A DNA stretch of 64,000 nt from Planctomycetaceae bacterium (GTDB lineage Bacteria; Planctomycetota; Planctomycetia; Pirellulales; Thermoguttaceae). Location: contig JAAYAY010000040.1 of assembly GCA_012719125.1 (NCBI GenBank), positions 1 through 64,000 on the forward strand, read 5' to 3'. The notes beneath the pieces are model-generated. The model worked only from the letters and a program-made list of their open reading frames with translations. It was not told where the DNA came from and made no database searches. Numbering within the stretch: position 1 is the first letter of the stretch; the number at the start of each line of letters is the position of its first letter. Below are positions 1 through 9,585 of this stretch, piece after piece. Both the position numbers and the translations under genes were made by a program.

Positions 1-204
1 GTCCAGCCTACAATAGTCCAACTCTCGCCCGATCGCCACTCGACGCTTCTCTGGTTGTCCCCAACCCCCGGCAAACCAGCCCTACCACCGCTGACAAACT
101 GGTACCGATCCTGACTGTCGCTGACAGCACTGGCGTCTCGCCAGTGTTTGATCAGCGAGTCGGGCGTCGAGCATCTGGAGGTAACGACTGATTCTTGACG
201 CGTG

Positions 205-294
205 GCGGGTGGCCCTGCCGTGCCTGTGTGAACCAATCCCCGCGTCCCAGGTCGCTCGCCAAGCAGTGCCCATGGACGATAGACTGTCCACCCC
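205..294. repeat. Intergenic direct repeat, copy A
   Basis: About 90 bp aligning over their whole length, with scattered substitutions and small indels, to 1500-1592 in the same orientation. The shared core includes the ACCAATCCCCG and CTCGCTCGCCAAGCAGTGCC blocks. Read on the minus strand both copies keep an open frame containing GTAWRA(S/T)W, but with no start signal or domain, so I treat it as a decayed repeat. Confidence 0.7.
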
Positions 295-859
295 GTCACG
301 CCCCGGGGGCAGATAAACGGGACAGGTCCAATATTGAGCGGGACGTTGACGCCGCCCGTCCCACCGGATCTCGATCCGGGGCGGGGATGTCCTACACAGT
401 TCATTGTCAGCGAGGTGACATCTGCCTATGGCGTCCCCAGAACCGCCAACTCTTCATCTTCCTTTCCCCCATTTTCTTTTCTCCCTCCTACCTCCTAGCG
501 CGGCCTCGCTTCGCAGCCTGGGCGGGTGGCCCTGTGTCAGCGTACAGACCACTCCCCAACAGCCCACCAGCAACCATTCCCCTGCCCAAGAAATTCCCCT
601 GCCTGTATCCCCGTCTCCGATCTCTCCGTCAACTCCTGTTCAAAACAACTTCCCCGCCAAATCCACCCCTCGAAGCACCGGCCCGCTTCGTACGCATGAA
701 CACGACTTGATCAGCGTTGATCAGAGGAGATCAGCGTTCCTCCCCTCTTCCTCGTACGTGCAATAGCCCAACATCCCCAGTTCCGAGTCCCCCGTCCCTG
801 TCAACTCGTCCGCTGCGACCCCCCCTCCCTCAGTCATCCGGGGGTGTTCAAAAAACCTC

Positions 860-887
860 TTGACATTTCCTGTCTACTTGATAACAT
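860..887 (+). promoter_or_regulatory. Orphan sigma-70-like promoter
   Basis: A perfect -35 box TTGACA (860-865), a 16-nt spacer and a near-consensus -10 box TAACAT (882-887). No credible gene follows: the frame opening at ATG 895 has an odd composition and no ribosome binding site. If active it would drive a non-coding RNA or a decayed gene. It could equally be a chance match in a relatively A/T-rich patch. Confidence 0.3.
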
Positions 888-1499
888 CGTATCTATGTAC
901 GTCGGTATAGATCACAGAAAGACCCCGCAGCGTCTTGCCCGACCACGCCGCCCATGCGTCCCTGCCCGATTCCCACAACTCGCCCCCCCCATGTCGTCCC
1001 CCAAAGTGAGCCAAAAGTACCCAAACACTGCGCGCATCAATGTCAACAACGCAGACAACGTCAACAATGCAGTCCGCGCAGCACCTGACGTATTCACCAC
1101 ATGCGTAAGGACTTCCCTGCCACGCCACGATATTGGCAGAATCCGCTCCCCGTTGACCAACTTGCATCCCACAGGGTTTCTACTGTCTTCGACGTTGTTT
1201 TTCCTATTCCTCGCCTCGAACCATCCCCGGCGTTCGCCAAACTCCTTGCAGGCCTTCAACTTAACTAAGGTACTTCCAACTACGGCATTCCCCTCTTTTG
1301 CATGGTAGTCAATTTGATTCTGCGAGCCCGACGACGCCGTAAACCACGATGAGTCAACGCGTTAACGATCGCTGTTCGATGGAGCAATCGATCGATAAGT
1401 GCACCAACCGCCAACCGACCCCGCAACCATTTCACAACAGAAAATCAGTGAGTCGCCAGCGCGCTCCAACCTCGGTCTTTGACAACTAAAACAACCCCA

Positions 1500-1592
1500 G
1501 CGGGCGGCTGGCCCTGCCTGACCGTGAAAACCAATCCCCGTGTGCCAGCTCGCTCGCCAAGCAGTGCCGATGGACCATAGACAGTCCACCCC
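1500..1592. repeat. Intergenic direct repeat, copy B
   Basis: Second copy of the repeat at 205-294, same orientation, about 1.3 kb away. A further weaker match (about 573-620 against 1718-1765) suggests the duplicated unit was originally longer and has since diverged. Confidence 0.7.
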
Positions 1593-2065
1593 ATCCGGCC
1601 CCGCATGACCACCGCGGCCCTGAGCCGGTTTCTTCCTTGCCCTTCGCCCGTTCACGAGAGCACTGCGAACAAGTAAGCAGTGCCACACGACGACACCCGT
1701 CAAGAATCCGTCGCCATCGCCAATTCCCTTGCCCGAGAAATTCCTCTGCCCGCATCCCCTCCTCAAATCCGCGATCCGAACGCGTTTGATCCAGTCCCAC
1801 CCACCGCCCAACAGGGGGCTCGCAACCGAATTATGCAACACGCCCTCCGCCAGACCACCCCAACTTGCGATCGCCTGAAGTAGCGTAAACACACTTACCC
1901 ACGGCACTTCCGACCACGCCCCGCACCCCAACCGTTCTGCAACAAACTCAAAGGCGGCGCAAAACCCCGTCCGGTGCAAAACACCTCGCATCCCCTCGGC
2001 CGTCAACCCCCACAACCGCTCGTCCCCCAGTCGACTCAAAGAAATCCGCCCAAGTGTTCAATTCT

Positions 2066-2240
2066 GGTTCATCCGGAATTCGCGTAGGGTGCGAACTGCA
2101 CGAAAAGTACCGGTGCCTCGTCCCTGTTGCACGATGACCATAACCGCTTGACAAACAACCGTTTAGACGCGTCGGCAACACGAGAAGAGGCACCGGTACT
2201 CCCGGGCGAGGATGGAACCTACGCGTGCGCCGGATGAACC
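2066..2240. repeat. Large imperfect palindrome at the strand-composition switch
   Basis: Two arms of 54-55 nt (2066-2119 and 2187-2240) pair in three perfect collinear blocks with equal spacing on both sides: GGTTCATCCGG (2066-2076) with 2230-2240, GCGTAGG (2082-2088) with 2218-2224, and AGTACCGGTGCCTC (2106-2119) with 2187-2200. The loop is 67 nt. Weak pairing continues outward (TCCGCC at 2045-2050 against 2256-2261). The centre lies where the + strand changes from pyrimidine-rich to purine-rich. Confidence 0.75.
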
Positions 2241-3020
2241 CTTTTTTCCTTCCTCGGCGGACGAATCCGAGTTGGAATGAATGATGGAATGGAGATGGTC
2301 ACTTGCCGGAGAATGGCGGGCGCAGCTTGGGCGTTGGGACGGGGAGGCCTCCCTGGTATAGGATACGTGTGTACAGTAGCCTATTCCATGGTGGGAGGGA
2401 GTTTTTGCGAAGTATTTGTGGGGGAGCAATCCGACTGAACGGGGGAGGAGCGGCGAGGAGGAAGAGATCGACAAGGGAATGACAGAAGACGGAAAGGAGG
2501 CGTGGCACGAAGAAGGCAGGTCCAAGGCGCGGTTTGGAGTTGAACGGGCGCCGGCGGAGGGAACCGAGGGTGAAATGATGATTGGCTGCGAGGGGAAGAA
2601 AGGAAGATGGGGGAAAGGAAGATGAAGAAGATCGCGCCGTTCATTTACCCGGCCGCGAATGAGCACAAGGCTATTATCGGCCGGGGGGTGGGGCGAGTCA
2701 ACTTGGCTTTGGCGGGCGGGCGGATGAGGACTGGGCGGACTGGGCGCAGAGGAGTTCGGAGCGGTGTGTTGTTCATCCAGGATTTCGGCGATGCGGTCGG
2801 CGATCCTGGCTTGAATCTGGTGCCGCCGATTCGCCGGTAAGGCAATCCGAGATCGGGCCCGCTTGTGCCGCGATTCTTCCATTCCCCCCCTTCAGACCGC
2901 ACCTTTCACCCTTCAAAATTCGTCCCCCCGTTGCCCTGCCGTCTCCTGGAACAAATCTCCTCCGCGCGGCATACTGATCTTCGAGAACGACCGCATCCAT
3001 TTCATGGTGGGAGGCGATGA

Positions 3021-4361
3021 ATGAAGAGGCTGGTCTTCGCGGGATCTGTCTTGGGCACCCTTGCTGCGCTCCTTGCAGCTTGCCTGGCGGTTCTCGCCAC
3101 CGTGATCTGGCTGCTTCGCCAATGGGAACCTGCCCCGTGGGTACTCTGGGCCGTGGGGCTGGGCATGATGGGAGCTGCCGTCGCGCTCATCTGGCGCTGG
3201 TGGCGACTGCCTTCCGAGCGCCGATTCCGCTTCACCCTGCGGGGAATGCTGATCGGTATCGCTCTGTTCGCGCTGTGGTTCGGGGTCGTTGGTACCGACG
3301 TGCTTCGCTGGGGACGCGAGGCGGCTGCGATCGCCGAGTTGCAGCAACACTACGTCACTACGCCCGAGTACTACTATCTGGACTATTTCGGCCATGGCCC
3401 CCTAGTCAAAAGGTTCGGATACGACCCTCTCGCAGGAGTACACAACATCGAGATTTTTCGCGACCAGGGACTGGCTGCCGTGCTGGAACACGCCGACGTC
3501 CTTCCCGACCTCGAAGGTGTCAACTTCGAGGGCGGACGGATCTCGGATGCAGCCCTCGCACGCGTCGACGAACTCAATCAGTTTCCTGAGCTGCGGTCTG
3601 GCGGGATCGCTCGTTGCAGGATCACAGATACGGGATTAGAACGATTAACGGCCTGGAAAAGACTCGAAGATCTTCACCTTTATAACTGCGCCAAGATCAC
3701 CGATGCCGGGTTGGCTCACCTGAAGAAACTGCCCAACCTGCGGAGCCTGACACTCCTTCAGGAAAACAAGGGAAAGATGCCGGTCACGGACGCCGGCCTG
3801 GTCCATGTGGCCGACCTCCAACAGCTCAGGCTACTCAGGATCATACGTATCCCCGTCACCGACGCGGGCATTGCCCATCTGCATCGCCTGAAGAGCATCG
3901 AGCACATCCATTTCACGCAGACCAAGGTCACGGATGAGGGTGTCAACGCACTGTGCGAGGCATTGCCCGACTGCCTCGTCACTTGGGAAGAGGCATGGTT
4001 CCCCGCCGTCTGCCAGATTCGCGGTATCGAGATATGGCGGGTCAGGCCGGAGGAGAAGTTGGCGACCATCACCGACGTCGATCAGATTGCGGCTGTCAAG
4101 GCCTGGTTCGAGGAAGCCAGCAAACAGCGCTACCCGAACTGCAGCGGGAGCCCCGCCTATTGGCAAGACGGAACAGGCGGAGCCTGCTTGAGTCTTCGGT
4201 TTGAGGGGCGTCGTCGCCGGATGTATGAAGTGGGCCTGGGCAACGGAGTCTATTCGACCTGGGGAAGGCATTGCTCGATGTCGGCCGCCGATGAACAGGA
4301 CCTTCGAACACTTCTCGGCGTCCATCTGACCGAATGGAATACCGATCAAGCAGTCCACTGA
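3021..4361 (+). CDS. Membrane-anchored leucine-rich-repeat protein
   Basis: A 446-residue protein. ATG 3021 follows GGGAGG at 7 nt. Three hydrophobic segments at the N-terminus (about residues 5-32, 38-60 and 74-95) suggest a membrane anchor. Residues about 165-330 form leucine-rich repeats of the planctomycete type with recurring ITD(A/T)GL and VTDAG units. The last 110 residues match nothing I know. LRR domains usually bind proteins, but the partner cannot be named. The gene stands alone on its strand and a detached LRR fragment follows it at 4377, suggesting repeat gain or loss at this locus. Family call firm, role unknown. Confidence 0.8.
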   Translation: MKRLVFAGSVLGTLAALLAACLAVLATVIWLLRQWEPAPWVLWAVGLGMMGAAVALIWRWWRLPSERRFRFTLRGMLIGIALFALWFGVVGTDVLRWGREAAAIAELQQHYVTTPEYYYLDYFGHGPLVKRFGYDPLAGVHNIEIFRDQGLAAVLEHADVLPDLEGVNFEGGRISDAALARVDELNQFPELRSGGIARCRITDTGLERLTAWKRLEDLHLYNCAKITDAGLAHLKKLPNLRSLTLLQENKGKMPVTDAGLVHVADLQQLRLLRIIRIPVTDAGIAHLHRLKSIEHIHFTQTKVTDEGVNALCEALPDCLVTWEEAWFPAVCQIRGIEIWRVRPEEKLATITDVDQIAAVKAWFEEASKQRYPNCSGSPAYWQDGTGGACLSLRFEGRRRRMYEVGLGNGVYSTWGRHCSMSAADEQDLRTLLGVHLTEWNTDQAVH

Positions 4362-4376
4362 GGGACGACTGGCCCG

Positions 4377-4466
4377 GAGTATCTGAACCTCGACTATGGC
4401 CAGATCACCGACACCGGCCTCAGACACCTCGAAGGGTTGACAAACCTCGTTCCCTTGGATCTAAAC
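4377..4466 (+). pseudogene. Detached LRR coding remnant
   Basis: Starting 16 nt after the stop of the LRR gene, one frame reads EYLNLDYGQITDTGLRHLEG and then LTNLVPLDLNGT, a clear planctomycete leucine-rich-repeat unit. The frame then runs into sequence without repeat character and there is no start codon or ribosome binding site. It looks like the remains of a longer LRR gene or of the 3' end of the preceding one. Confidence 0.6.
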
Positions 4467-4618
4467 GGCACAAACAGAGGCCACACGGCGGAGCGTGACT
4501 GCTACTTTGCAGTTCTCCTGACCCTGCAGCCGACTCGCTGGAAACGGGGCGCCGGTTGCAGTAAACTGCACGATTCGGAATCTCGCCGTACGGAGTCATT
4601 TTCGCTGAGAATTATTTC

Positions 4619-6124
4619 ATGAACGAACATCTAGAGGGTGCGGGCGCCCTGCCTCGCCTTTCCAATGCAACGGTAAATCAGTTTGGCGCCGCCGTTGCCG
4701 TGCCGGCTTATGATCGATCCGCCTTGAAGACGGGCATCGTTCATATGAGCGTGGGCGGATTTCACCGGGCGCATCAGGCCGTTTATCTGGACGATTTGTT
4801 CGCTCGCGGCAGCGGTCATGATTGGGGTGTGTGCGGAGTGGGACTGCTTGACGCAGACAACCGCATGCGGGATGCACTGGTTCCGCAGGATTGCCTGTAC
4901 ACGGTGGTCGAGCGCAGCGAGCAGGCCGATCGGGCACGTGTTATCGGCTCGATGACGGAGTATCTCTACGCGCCGGAGAATCCGCAAAGGGTCCTGGACC
5001 GTTTGGCAGCGCCCGAGATCCGTATGATCACACTGACCATCACGGAAGGCGGTTATTTTGTCGATCAAGTCACCGGTGGATTCGATGACCAGCACCCGAA
5101 CATTCGCCATGATCTTCGCCATCCCGCTACTCCAACCACAGGAATTGGTTATTTGACCGAAGGCCTGAACCTCCGTCGGCAGCGCGGCGCTGTTGCCTGC
5201 ACGGTGCTGTCATGCGACAATCTGCCCGGCAACGGGGACGTGGCACGCAAAATGGTATTGGCCTTTGCCGCACTGCGTGAACCGGAATTGGCAGAGTGGA
5301 TTTCCCGGAATATTGTCTTTCCGAACAGCATGGTGGACCGGATCACGCCCGTCACCACCGACGCCGATCGGGCCCTGGTGGCAGAGTGCTACGGGTACGA
5401 GGACCGATGGCCGGTTGTCTGCGAACCGTTTCGCCAGTGGATCGTCGAGGACAAGTTTTGCGCTGGACGACCGCCGTGGGAACAAGTGGGCGTGCAGATG
5501 ACTTCTGACGTGCAGCCCTACGAAAAGATGAAAATCCGCCTGCTGAATTCAAGCCATTCCGCAATGGCTTACCTGGGTTATCTGGCCGGTTTTCGTTTCA
5601 TCCATGAAGTGGCCGCCGACCCCGAGTTCCAGCGGTTCATCACGGATCTCATGGAGAAGGAGGTCGTCCACCTCCTGGATCCGGTACCGGGAGTTGATCT
5701 GGTTGAATATCAGCAGATTCTGATCAAACGCTTCGCCAATCCGAAAATCAAGGACCAGGTTGCGCGTGTCGCTTCGGAGGGTTCCCAGAAGATCCCCAAA
5801 TTCATGCTGCCGTCCATCCGCCAGCAGTTGGCACAAGGTGGTTCTGTCCGCCTGCACGCCCTGGCGCTGGCGGGATGGTTCCGCTACCTGGCCGGCACCG
5901 ACGAACAGGGGGCTCCCATTACCATCAATGATCCGATCGCAACGGAGCTGCAAACTCGCGCCCAAGCAGGAGGCAAAGATCCTGCCCGGCTACTGGCGCT
6001 AGGCGATCTTTTCGGAACGGATTTGTCCGAGAATCAGTACTTCGTTACCGAATTGTGCCGGGCGATGGAGAGCCTGTATGAGCATGGAACGCGGGCGACC
6101 TTGCGGGACTATTTGCAGTCCTAA
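4619..6124 (+). CDS. Mannitol dehydrogenase family oxidoreductase
   Basis: A 501-residue member of the polyol-specific long-chain dehydrogenase family (mannitol 2-dehydrogenase, fructuronate and altronate reductases), which oxidise a sugar alcohol or reduce a keto-sugar acid with NAD(P). Length is normal. The N-terminal cofactor-binding stretch has the family motif VGGFHRAHQAVYLDDL (about residues 42-57). The catalytic KIRLLNSSHSAMAY stretch (about 305-318) keeps the family Lys, Asn and His. It converges with the ABC sugar importer on the opposite strand (42 nt between stops), so the importer may supply its substrate. I cannot separate mannitol, fructuronate and other polyol activities from sequence. 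Confidence 0.85.
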   Translation: MNEHLEGAGALPRLSNATVNQFGAAVAVPAYDRSALKTGIVHMSVGGFHRAHQAVYLDDLFARGSGHDWGVCGVGLLDADNRMRDALVPQDCLYTVVERSEQADRARVIGSMTEYLYAPENPQRVLDRLAAPEIRMITLTITEGGYFVDQVTGGFDDQHPNIRHDLRHPATPTTGIGYLTEGLNLRRQRGAVACTVLSCDNLPGNGDVARKMVLAFAALREPELAEWISRNIVFPNSMVDRITPVTTDADRALVAECYGYEDRWPVVCEPFRQWIVEDKFCAGRPPWEQVGVQMTSDVQPYEKMKIRLLNSSHSAMAYLGYLAGFRFIHEVAADPEFQRFITDLMEKEVVHLLDPVPGVDLVEYQQILIKRFANPKIKDQVARVASEGSQKIPKFMLPSIRQQLAQGGSVRLHALALAGWFRYLAGTDEQGAPITINDPIATELQTRAQAGGKDPARLLALGDLFGTDLSENQYFVTELCRAMESLYEHGTRATLRDYLQS

Positions 6125-6165
6125 GCGTTGCCTGTTCCTCCGGGGCTTCCGTTCAGACCGTTGCT

Positions 6166-7137
6166 TTACGCCGTCTTGCGATGCTGCAGGCAGTCGAGTG
6201 CCACCGCGGCCAGCAGGACTGAGCCTTTAATCACCATCTGCACAAACTGACTGACATCCAGCAGCACCAGGCCGTTGCTGAGAACACCGAGAACGAGGAC
6301 TCCGGCAAGCACGTTGGACATCTTTCCGACTCCGCCGCTTACGCTGACCCCGCCGAGGACACAGGCAGTCAGTACGTCAAATTCGAGGCCTTTTCCCGAA
6401 AGGACCTGTCCGGAATTCGTGCGGGAAAGAATGACAATTCCGGCAATTCCCGCAAAAAAACCCGACAGAGTGTAGACGAGGTATTTAACCCGCTTGACAT
6501 CAATACCTGACAGTTTGGCGGCCTCTTCATTGCCGCCCACGGCATAAAAGTAGCGGCCAAAATAAGTGTTTCTGAGAATGAACATGCCCAGTCCCATGAT
6601 CACGGCCATGATGATCACCGGAATCGGAACCGGCCCCACATATCCCTGGCCGATGACCGAAAAGGACTTCGGGAAACCGAAGATCGGCAGCCCCTTGCAG
6701 ATCAGGTAGGCGACACCTTCAATGATGATCATCATCGCCAGAGTGACGATGATGGGCGGCATCCGGAGGTTGGCAATAATCCATCCGTTTGAAAAACCGA
6801 CCGCCGCAGAAAGTGCAAGTGCAACGATAACGGCCGGCACCGGGTTCCATCCGGCGGTCACCATGAGCCAGGCGGTTACTATATTGACCAGCGAAACGAG
6901 TGAACCGACGGAAAGGTCGATCCCGCCCAACAGCAGCACAAAAGCAAATCCCACGGCCGCAATACCCATCATGGATACCTGGCGGGCAACATTCAGCAGG
7001 TTGCTGCTGACAAAGAAGTTTTCAGACGCGATGGAGAAAAACAGAACCAGCATCAACAGGACAATATAGATCCCGTACTGTTTCCCAATCGAAGCAGCAA
7101 CACGGCCGATCGTTTTGAGTGGACTTGAGTCTTTCAC
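6166..7137 (-). CDS. Ribose-type ABC importer permease
   Basis: A 323-residue inner-membrane permease of the carbohydrate-uptake CUT2 family (RbsC-like), with about ten hydrophobic helices and the family loop near GGNEEAAKLSGIDV. Length matches RbsC (about 320). I chose the GTG at 7137, 20 nt after the ATPase stop, because the protein then begins just ahead of the first helix; a CTG overlapping the ATPase stop is an alternative. Last gene of a three-gene operon in the order binding protein, ATPase, permease. The sugar is unknown. Confidence 0.88.
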   Translation of the reverse strand: MKDSSPLKTIGRVAASIGKQYGIYIVLLMLVLFFSIASENFFVSSNLLNVARQVSMMGIAAVGFAFVLLLGGIDLSVGSLVSLVNIVTAWLMVTAGWNPVPAVIVALALSAAVGFSNGWIIANLRMPPIIVTLAMMIIIEGVAYLICKGLPIFGFPKSFSVIGQGYVGPVPIPVIIMAVIMGLGMFILRNTYFGRYFYAVGGNEEAAKLSGIDVKRVKYLVYTLSGFFAGIAGIVILSRTNSGQVLSGKGLEFDVLTACVLGGVSVSGGVGKMSNVLAGVLVLGVLSNGLVLLDVSQFVQMVIKGSVLLAAVALDCLQHRKTA

Positions 7138-7157
7138 AATTCCGTACCCGGTTTTGT

Positions 7158-8636
7158 TCAGCCCTGCGAGGCAAGGCCCATAATGGTTTCCTGACTGAAC
7201 TCTTTCCGCTCCAGTTCGCCGACGATCCGCCCGTCGCGCAGAACAAGGATGCGGTCCGACATGCCCATGACCTCTTCCATTTCGGAGGAGATCATCAGGA
7301 CCGCCTTGCCCGATTCGACCAGGCTGTTGACCAACGCATAGATCTCCGATTTTGCCCCGACGTCGATGCCGCGGGTCGGCTCGTCGAAAATCACCAACGT
7401 GGGCTCGGAAGCCAGCCACTTGGCGACGATGACCTTCTGCTGGTTTCCGCCGCTGAGGTTCTTGACTTTCTGCTCCAGCGTCGGCGTCTTGATCCGGATC
7501 GACTCTCGGTAATAGCCGGCAATACGCTTCTCTTCCTTCTTGTCGACCGTAAAGAACCTGGATATCCGCTCGAGGATGGGCATGCTGATGTTGCCCTTGA
7601 TATCGACGTCGAGCAGGACCCCCTGCCGTTTCCGGTCCTCCGGAACCAGGGCAATGCCGCAGTCGATCGCTTCCTTGGGAAGTCTCGGGTGGATTTCAGT
7701 GCCGTTCAGGACAACGCGCCCGCCGGTCTTCGGCTTGACGCCGAAAAGAAGCTCCGCCAGTTCCGTTCGGCCGGCGCCGATCAGGCCGGCCAGCCCAAGC
7801 ACTTCGCCTTTCCGGATCTGCAAGTTGATTTCGTGTACGCCGTTGCCGGAGAGGTTTTCAACCTCGAGCAACACTTCGTCCGAAACACAATCCTTCCGGA
7901 TCGGATAGGTTTCCCTCAGTTCGCGGCCGACCATCAGCTTGACCAGGTCGTCAAGGTTCGTATCGGCCGTGTTCATGGTCTTGATGATCTGACCGTCGCG
8001 CATGACGGTGATTCGATCGGACAGCCTGAAGACTTCCTTCATCCGGTGCGAGATGTAGACGATGGTCACCCCCGCTGCCTTCAGCTTTTCAACCAAGGTG
8101 TAGAGCGATTCCGCCTCGGCCTGCGTCAACGGGGCCGACGGTTCATCCATAATGAGGATTTGGGCCTTCTGAGATACGGCTTTGGCAATTTCCACCAGTT
8201 GCTGGTATCCGACCGTCAGGTTGGCAACCAGTTCATTCGGATCAATATCGATATCGAGTTGGCGGAAGATTTCAGCGGTTTCCCTGGCCATGGCCTTCCT
8301 GTCGATCACGATCCCCTTGCGGATCGCCCGCCCGAGAAAGATATTCTCGGCGACGGAGAGCCCGTCAACCAGGTTGAATTCCTGGTAGATCACGGCAATC
8401 CCCATCTGCTCAGACAGTTTGGGCGTCAGAGAAGCAAACTCCCGTCCCCCGATCACGATCTGACCTTCATCCGGCACCACAGCGCCTGTACAGGTTTTGA
8501 TCAGGGTCGATTTACCGGCACCGTTTTCGCCGACCAGCGCGTGGACCTCGCCTTTCACGACGTCCAGGTTGACGTCCTTCAATGCAACAACGCCCGGATA
8601 CCGCTTGGTAATGTTCTTGAGTTGAAGGAGGAGCAT
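7158..8636 (-). CDS. Ribose-type ABC importer ATPase (tandem domains)
   Basis: A 492-residue double ATPase of the RbsA/MglA type that powers CUT2 sugar uptake. The first nucleotide-binding domain has Walker A GENGAGKST (about 36-44) and Walker B ILIMDEPSAPLT. The second has the degenerate Walker A GLIGAGRTE and the signature LSGGNQQKV, as usual in this family. ATG 8636 lies 4 nt after the stop of the binding-protein gene, implying coupled translation; an in-frame ATG at 8666 would overlap the upstream gene and adds residues unlike the family. Confidence 0.92.
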   Translation of the reverse strand: MLLLQLKNITKRYPGVVALKDVNLDVVKGEVHALVGENGAGKSTLIKTCTGAVVPDEGQIVIGGREFASLTPKLSEQMGIAVIYQEFNLVDGLSVAENIFLGRAIRKGIVIDRKAMARETAEIFRQLDIDIDPNELVANLTVGYQQLVEIAKAVSQKAQILIMDEPSAPLTQAEAESLYTLVEKLKAAGVTIVYISHRMKEVFRLSDRITVMRDGQIIKTMNTADTNLDDLVKLMVGRELRETYPIRKDCVSDEVLLEVENLSGNGVHEINLQIRKGEVLGLAGLIGAGRTELAELLFGVKPKTGGRVVLNGTEIHPRLPKEAIDCGIALVPEDRKRQGVLLDVDIKGNISMPILERISRFFTVDKKEEKRIAGYYRESIRIKTPTLEQKVKNLSGGNQQKVIVAKWLASEPTLVIFDEPTRGIDVGAKSEIYALVNSLVESGKAVLMISSEMEEVMGMSDRILVLRDGRIVGELERKEFSQETIMGLASQG

Positions 8637-8640
8637 CGGT

Positions 8641-9585
8641 CTACGGATTGTAGTATTTGTCAACATTCTCGGCGGTCACAGGAATCAGCTCGCGGTAGAC
8701 CCGGGCCGGAACCTCTTCGCCTGCCGCCAGCTTGGCCGCAAATCCATAGACCGTTGAGGCCACCTCTTCATCCGTGCCGGTAACGATCACGCTCATCCGG
8801 ACGGCTTCTCCGTTCTTGATGGCTTCGAGTTCCGGTTTCGTGGCGTCCACGGCGAAGATACCGAAGTCGTCCGTATCTTTGCCGGCCGCTTTGGCTGCTT
8901 CGTTGGCGCCTACCGAACCGCCGCCGCCAATACAGGCCACCACTTTCACCTTGGGGTGTGACTGGAAGACGGTTTCCATTTTCGTGATGCCCTCGTCCGG
9001 ATTGATCGCGCTGGTCTCCGCAACAATCGTTGCATCCGGAGCCAGCTCCGTGATGGCGTCGCGGATGCCGTTGCCGCGGGCGAGCAGGACCGGCAACTGC
9101 GGATAGTTGAGGATGGCCACTTCCGCTTTTCCGCCGTGTACCTCTTTGATGAAGGCGGCGGCTTCCTTGCCGACCAGGTATCCCAGGTCATGATTGTCGA
9201 TCAGCCAACGCACATCGGCATTCTCCAGGTCGTCATCCCAGGCAATGACTTTGACGCCGCGGGCCATGGCCTCTTGGCAGGCCCCTTCAATACCCGCCGG
9301 ATCTGCCGGGTGAACGATAATCACGTCCATGCCCCTGGCTACAAAGTTCTCGACCTGCATGATCTGTTTGGAGACGTTGCTGTCGCAGGCCACGTACGAC
9401 ATTTTCGCTCCCTGCGATTCGGCCTGTTTCTGGATGGCCTGGCAGTACCCCGACCAGGTTGGGTTACTCAAATCCTGGACGGTCATGCCGATTTCGATTA
9501 CGTCTTTCCCACTTCCGCCCCGGTCGCATCCGGCAAGCGTCAATCCCACTGCGGACACTAAGAGTCCGATCACTGCGTTCTTCAT
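8641..9585 (-). CDS. Sugar ABC importer substrate-binding lipoprotein
   Basis: A 314-residue periplasmic binding protein of the ribose/galactose class (periplasmic-binding type 1). The N-terminus is a lipoprotein signal with lipobox LAGC (Cys about 19), so the mature protein is lipid-anchored outside the inner membrane. The motif VENFVARGMDVIIVHPADPA is typical of the first lobe of the fold. First gene of the importer operon. The ligand cannot be read from sequence; the convergent mannitol-dehydrogenase-family gene hints at a polyol or sugar acid. Confidence 0.9.
   Translation of the reverse strand: MKNAVIGLLVSAVGLTLAGCDRGGSGKDVIEIGMTVQDLSNPTWSGYCQAIQKQAESQGAKMSYVACDSNVSKQIMQVENFVARGMDVIIVHPADPAGIEGACQEAMARGVKVIAWDDDLENADVRWLIDNHDLGYLVGKEAAAFIKEVHGGKAEVAILNYPQLPVLLARGNGIRDAITELAPDATIVAETSAINPDEGITKMETVFQSHPKVKVVACIGGGGSVGANEAAKAAGKDTDDFGIFAVDATKPELEAIKNGEAVRMSVIVTGTDEEVASTVYGFAAKLAAGEEVPARVYRELIPVTAENVDKYYNP

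Larger units (their letters stand above)
1..3020. other. Repeat-rich region without a supported gene
   Basis: No reading frame here has a convincing ribosome binding site, protein family signature or normal composition. The + strand is strongly C/T-rich from the left edge to about 2150 and then A/G-rich to about 2900. It contains a decayed 90-bp direct repeat (205-294 and 1500-1592), a 22-nt inverted match (451-472 and 2607-2628), short tandem repeats (711-745, 1030-1075) and a large imperfect palindrome at the composition switch (2066-2240). The frames that stay open do so because the region is poor in A/T-rich stop codons. It may be a decayed or hypervariable island, or encode non-coding RNA; sequence alone does not decide. 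Confidence 0.7.

Noticed and set aside
1030-1075. Short GTCAACAA-type repeats as a CRISPR array
   Set aside because: Units are too short and have no unique spacers between them; no cas genes in the window.
1362-2039. 225-residue minus-strand frame in the left island
   Set aside because: Its N-terminal part looks faintly protein-like, but the G-rich strand favours open frames, there is no ribosome binding site and no family I recognise, and part of it is the duplicated repeat.
7119-8783. 554-residue + strand open frame opposite the ABC ATPase
   Set aside because: Antisense shadow of a clear RbsA-type gene; G/C-rich third positions keep the opposite frame open. No family signature.
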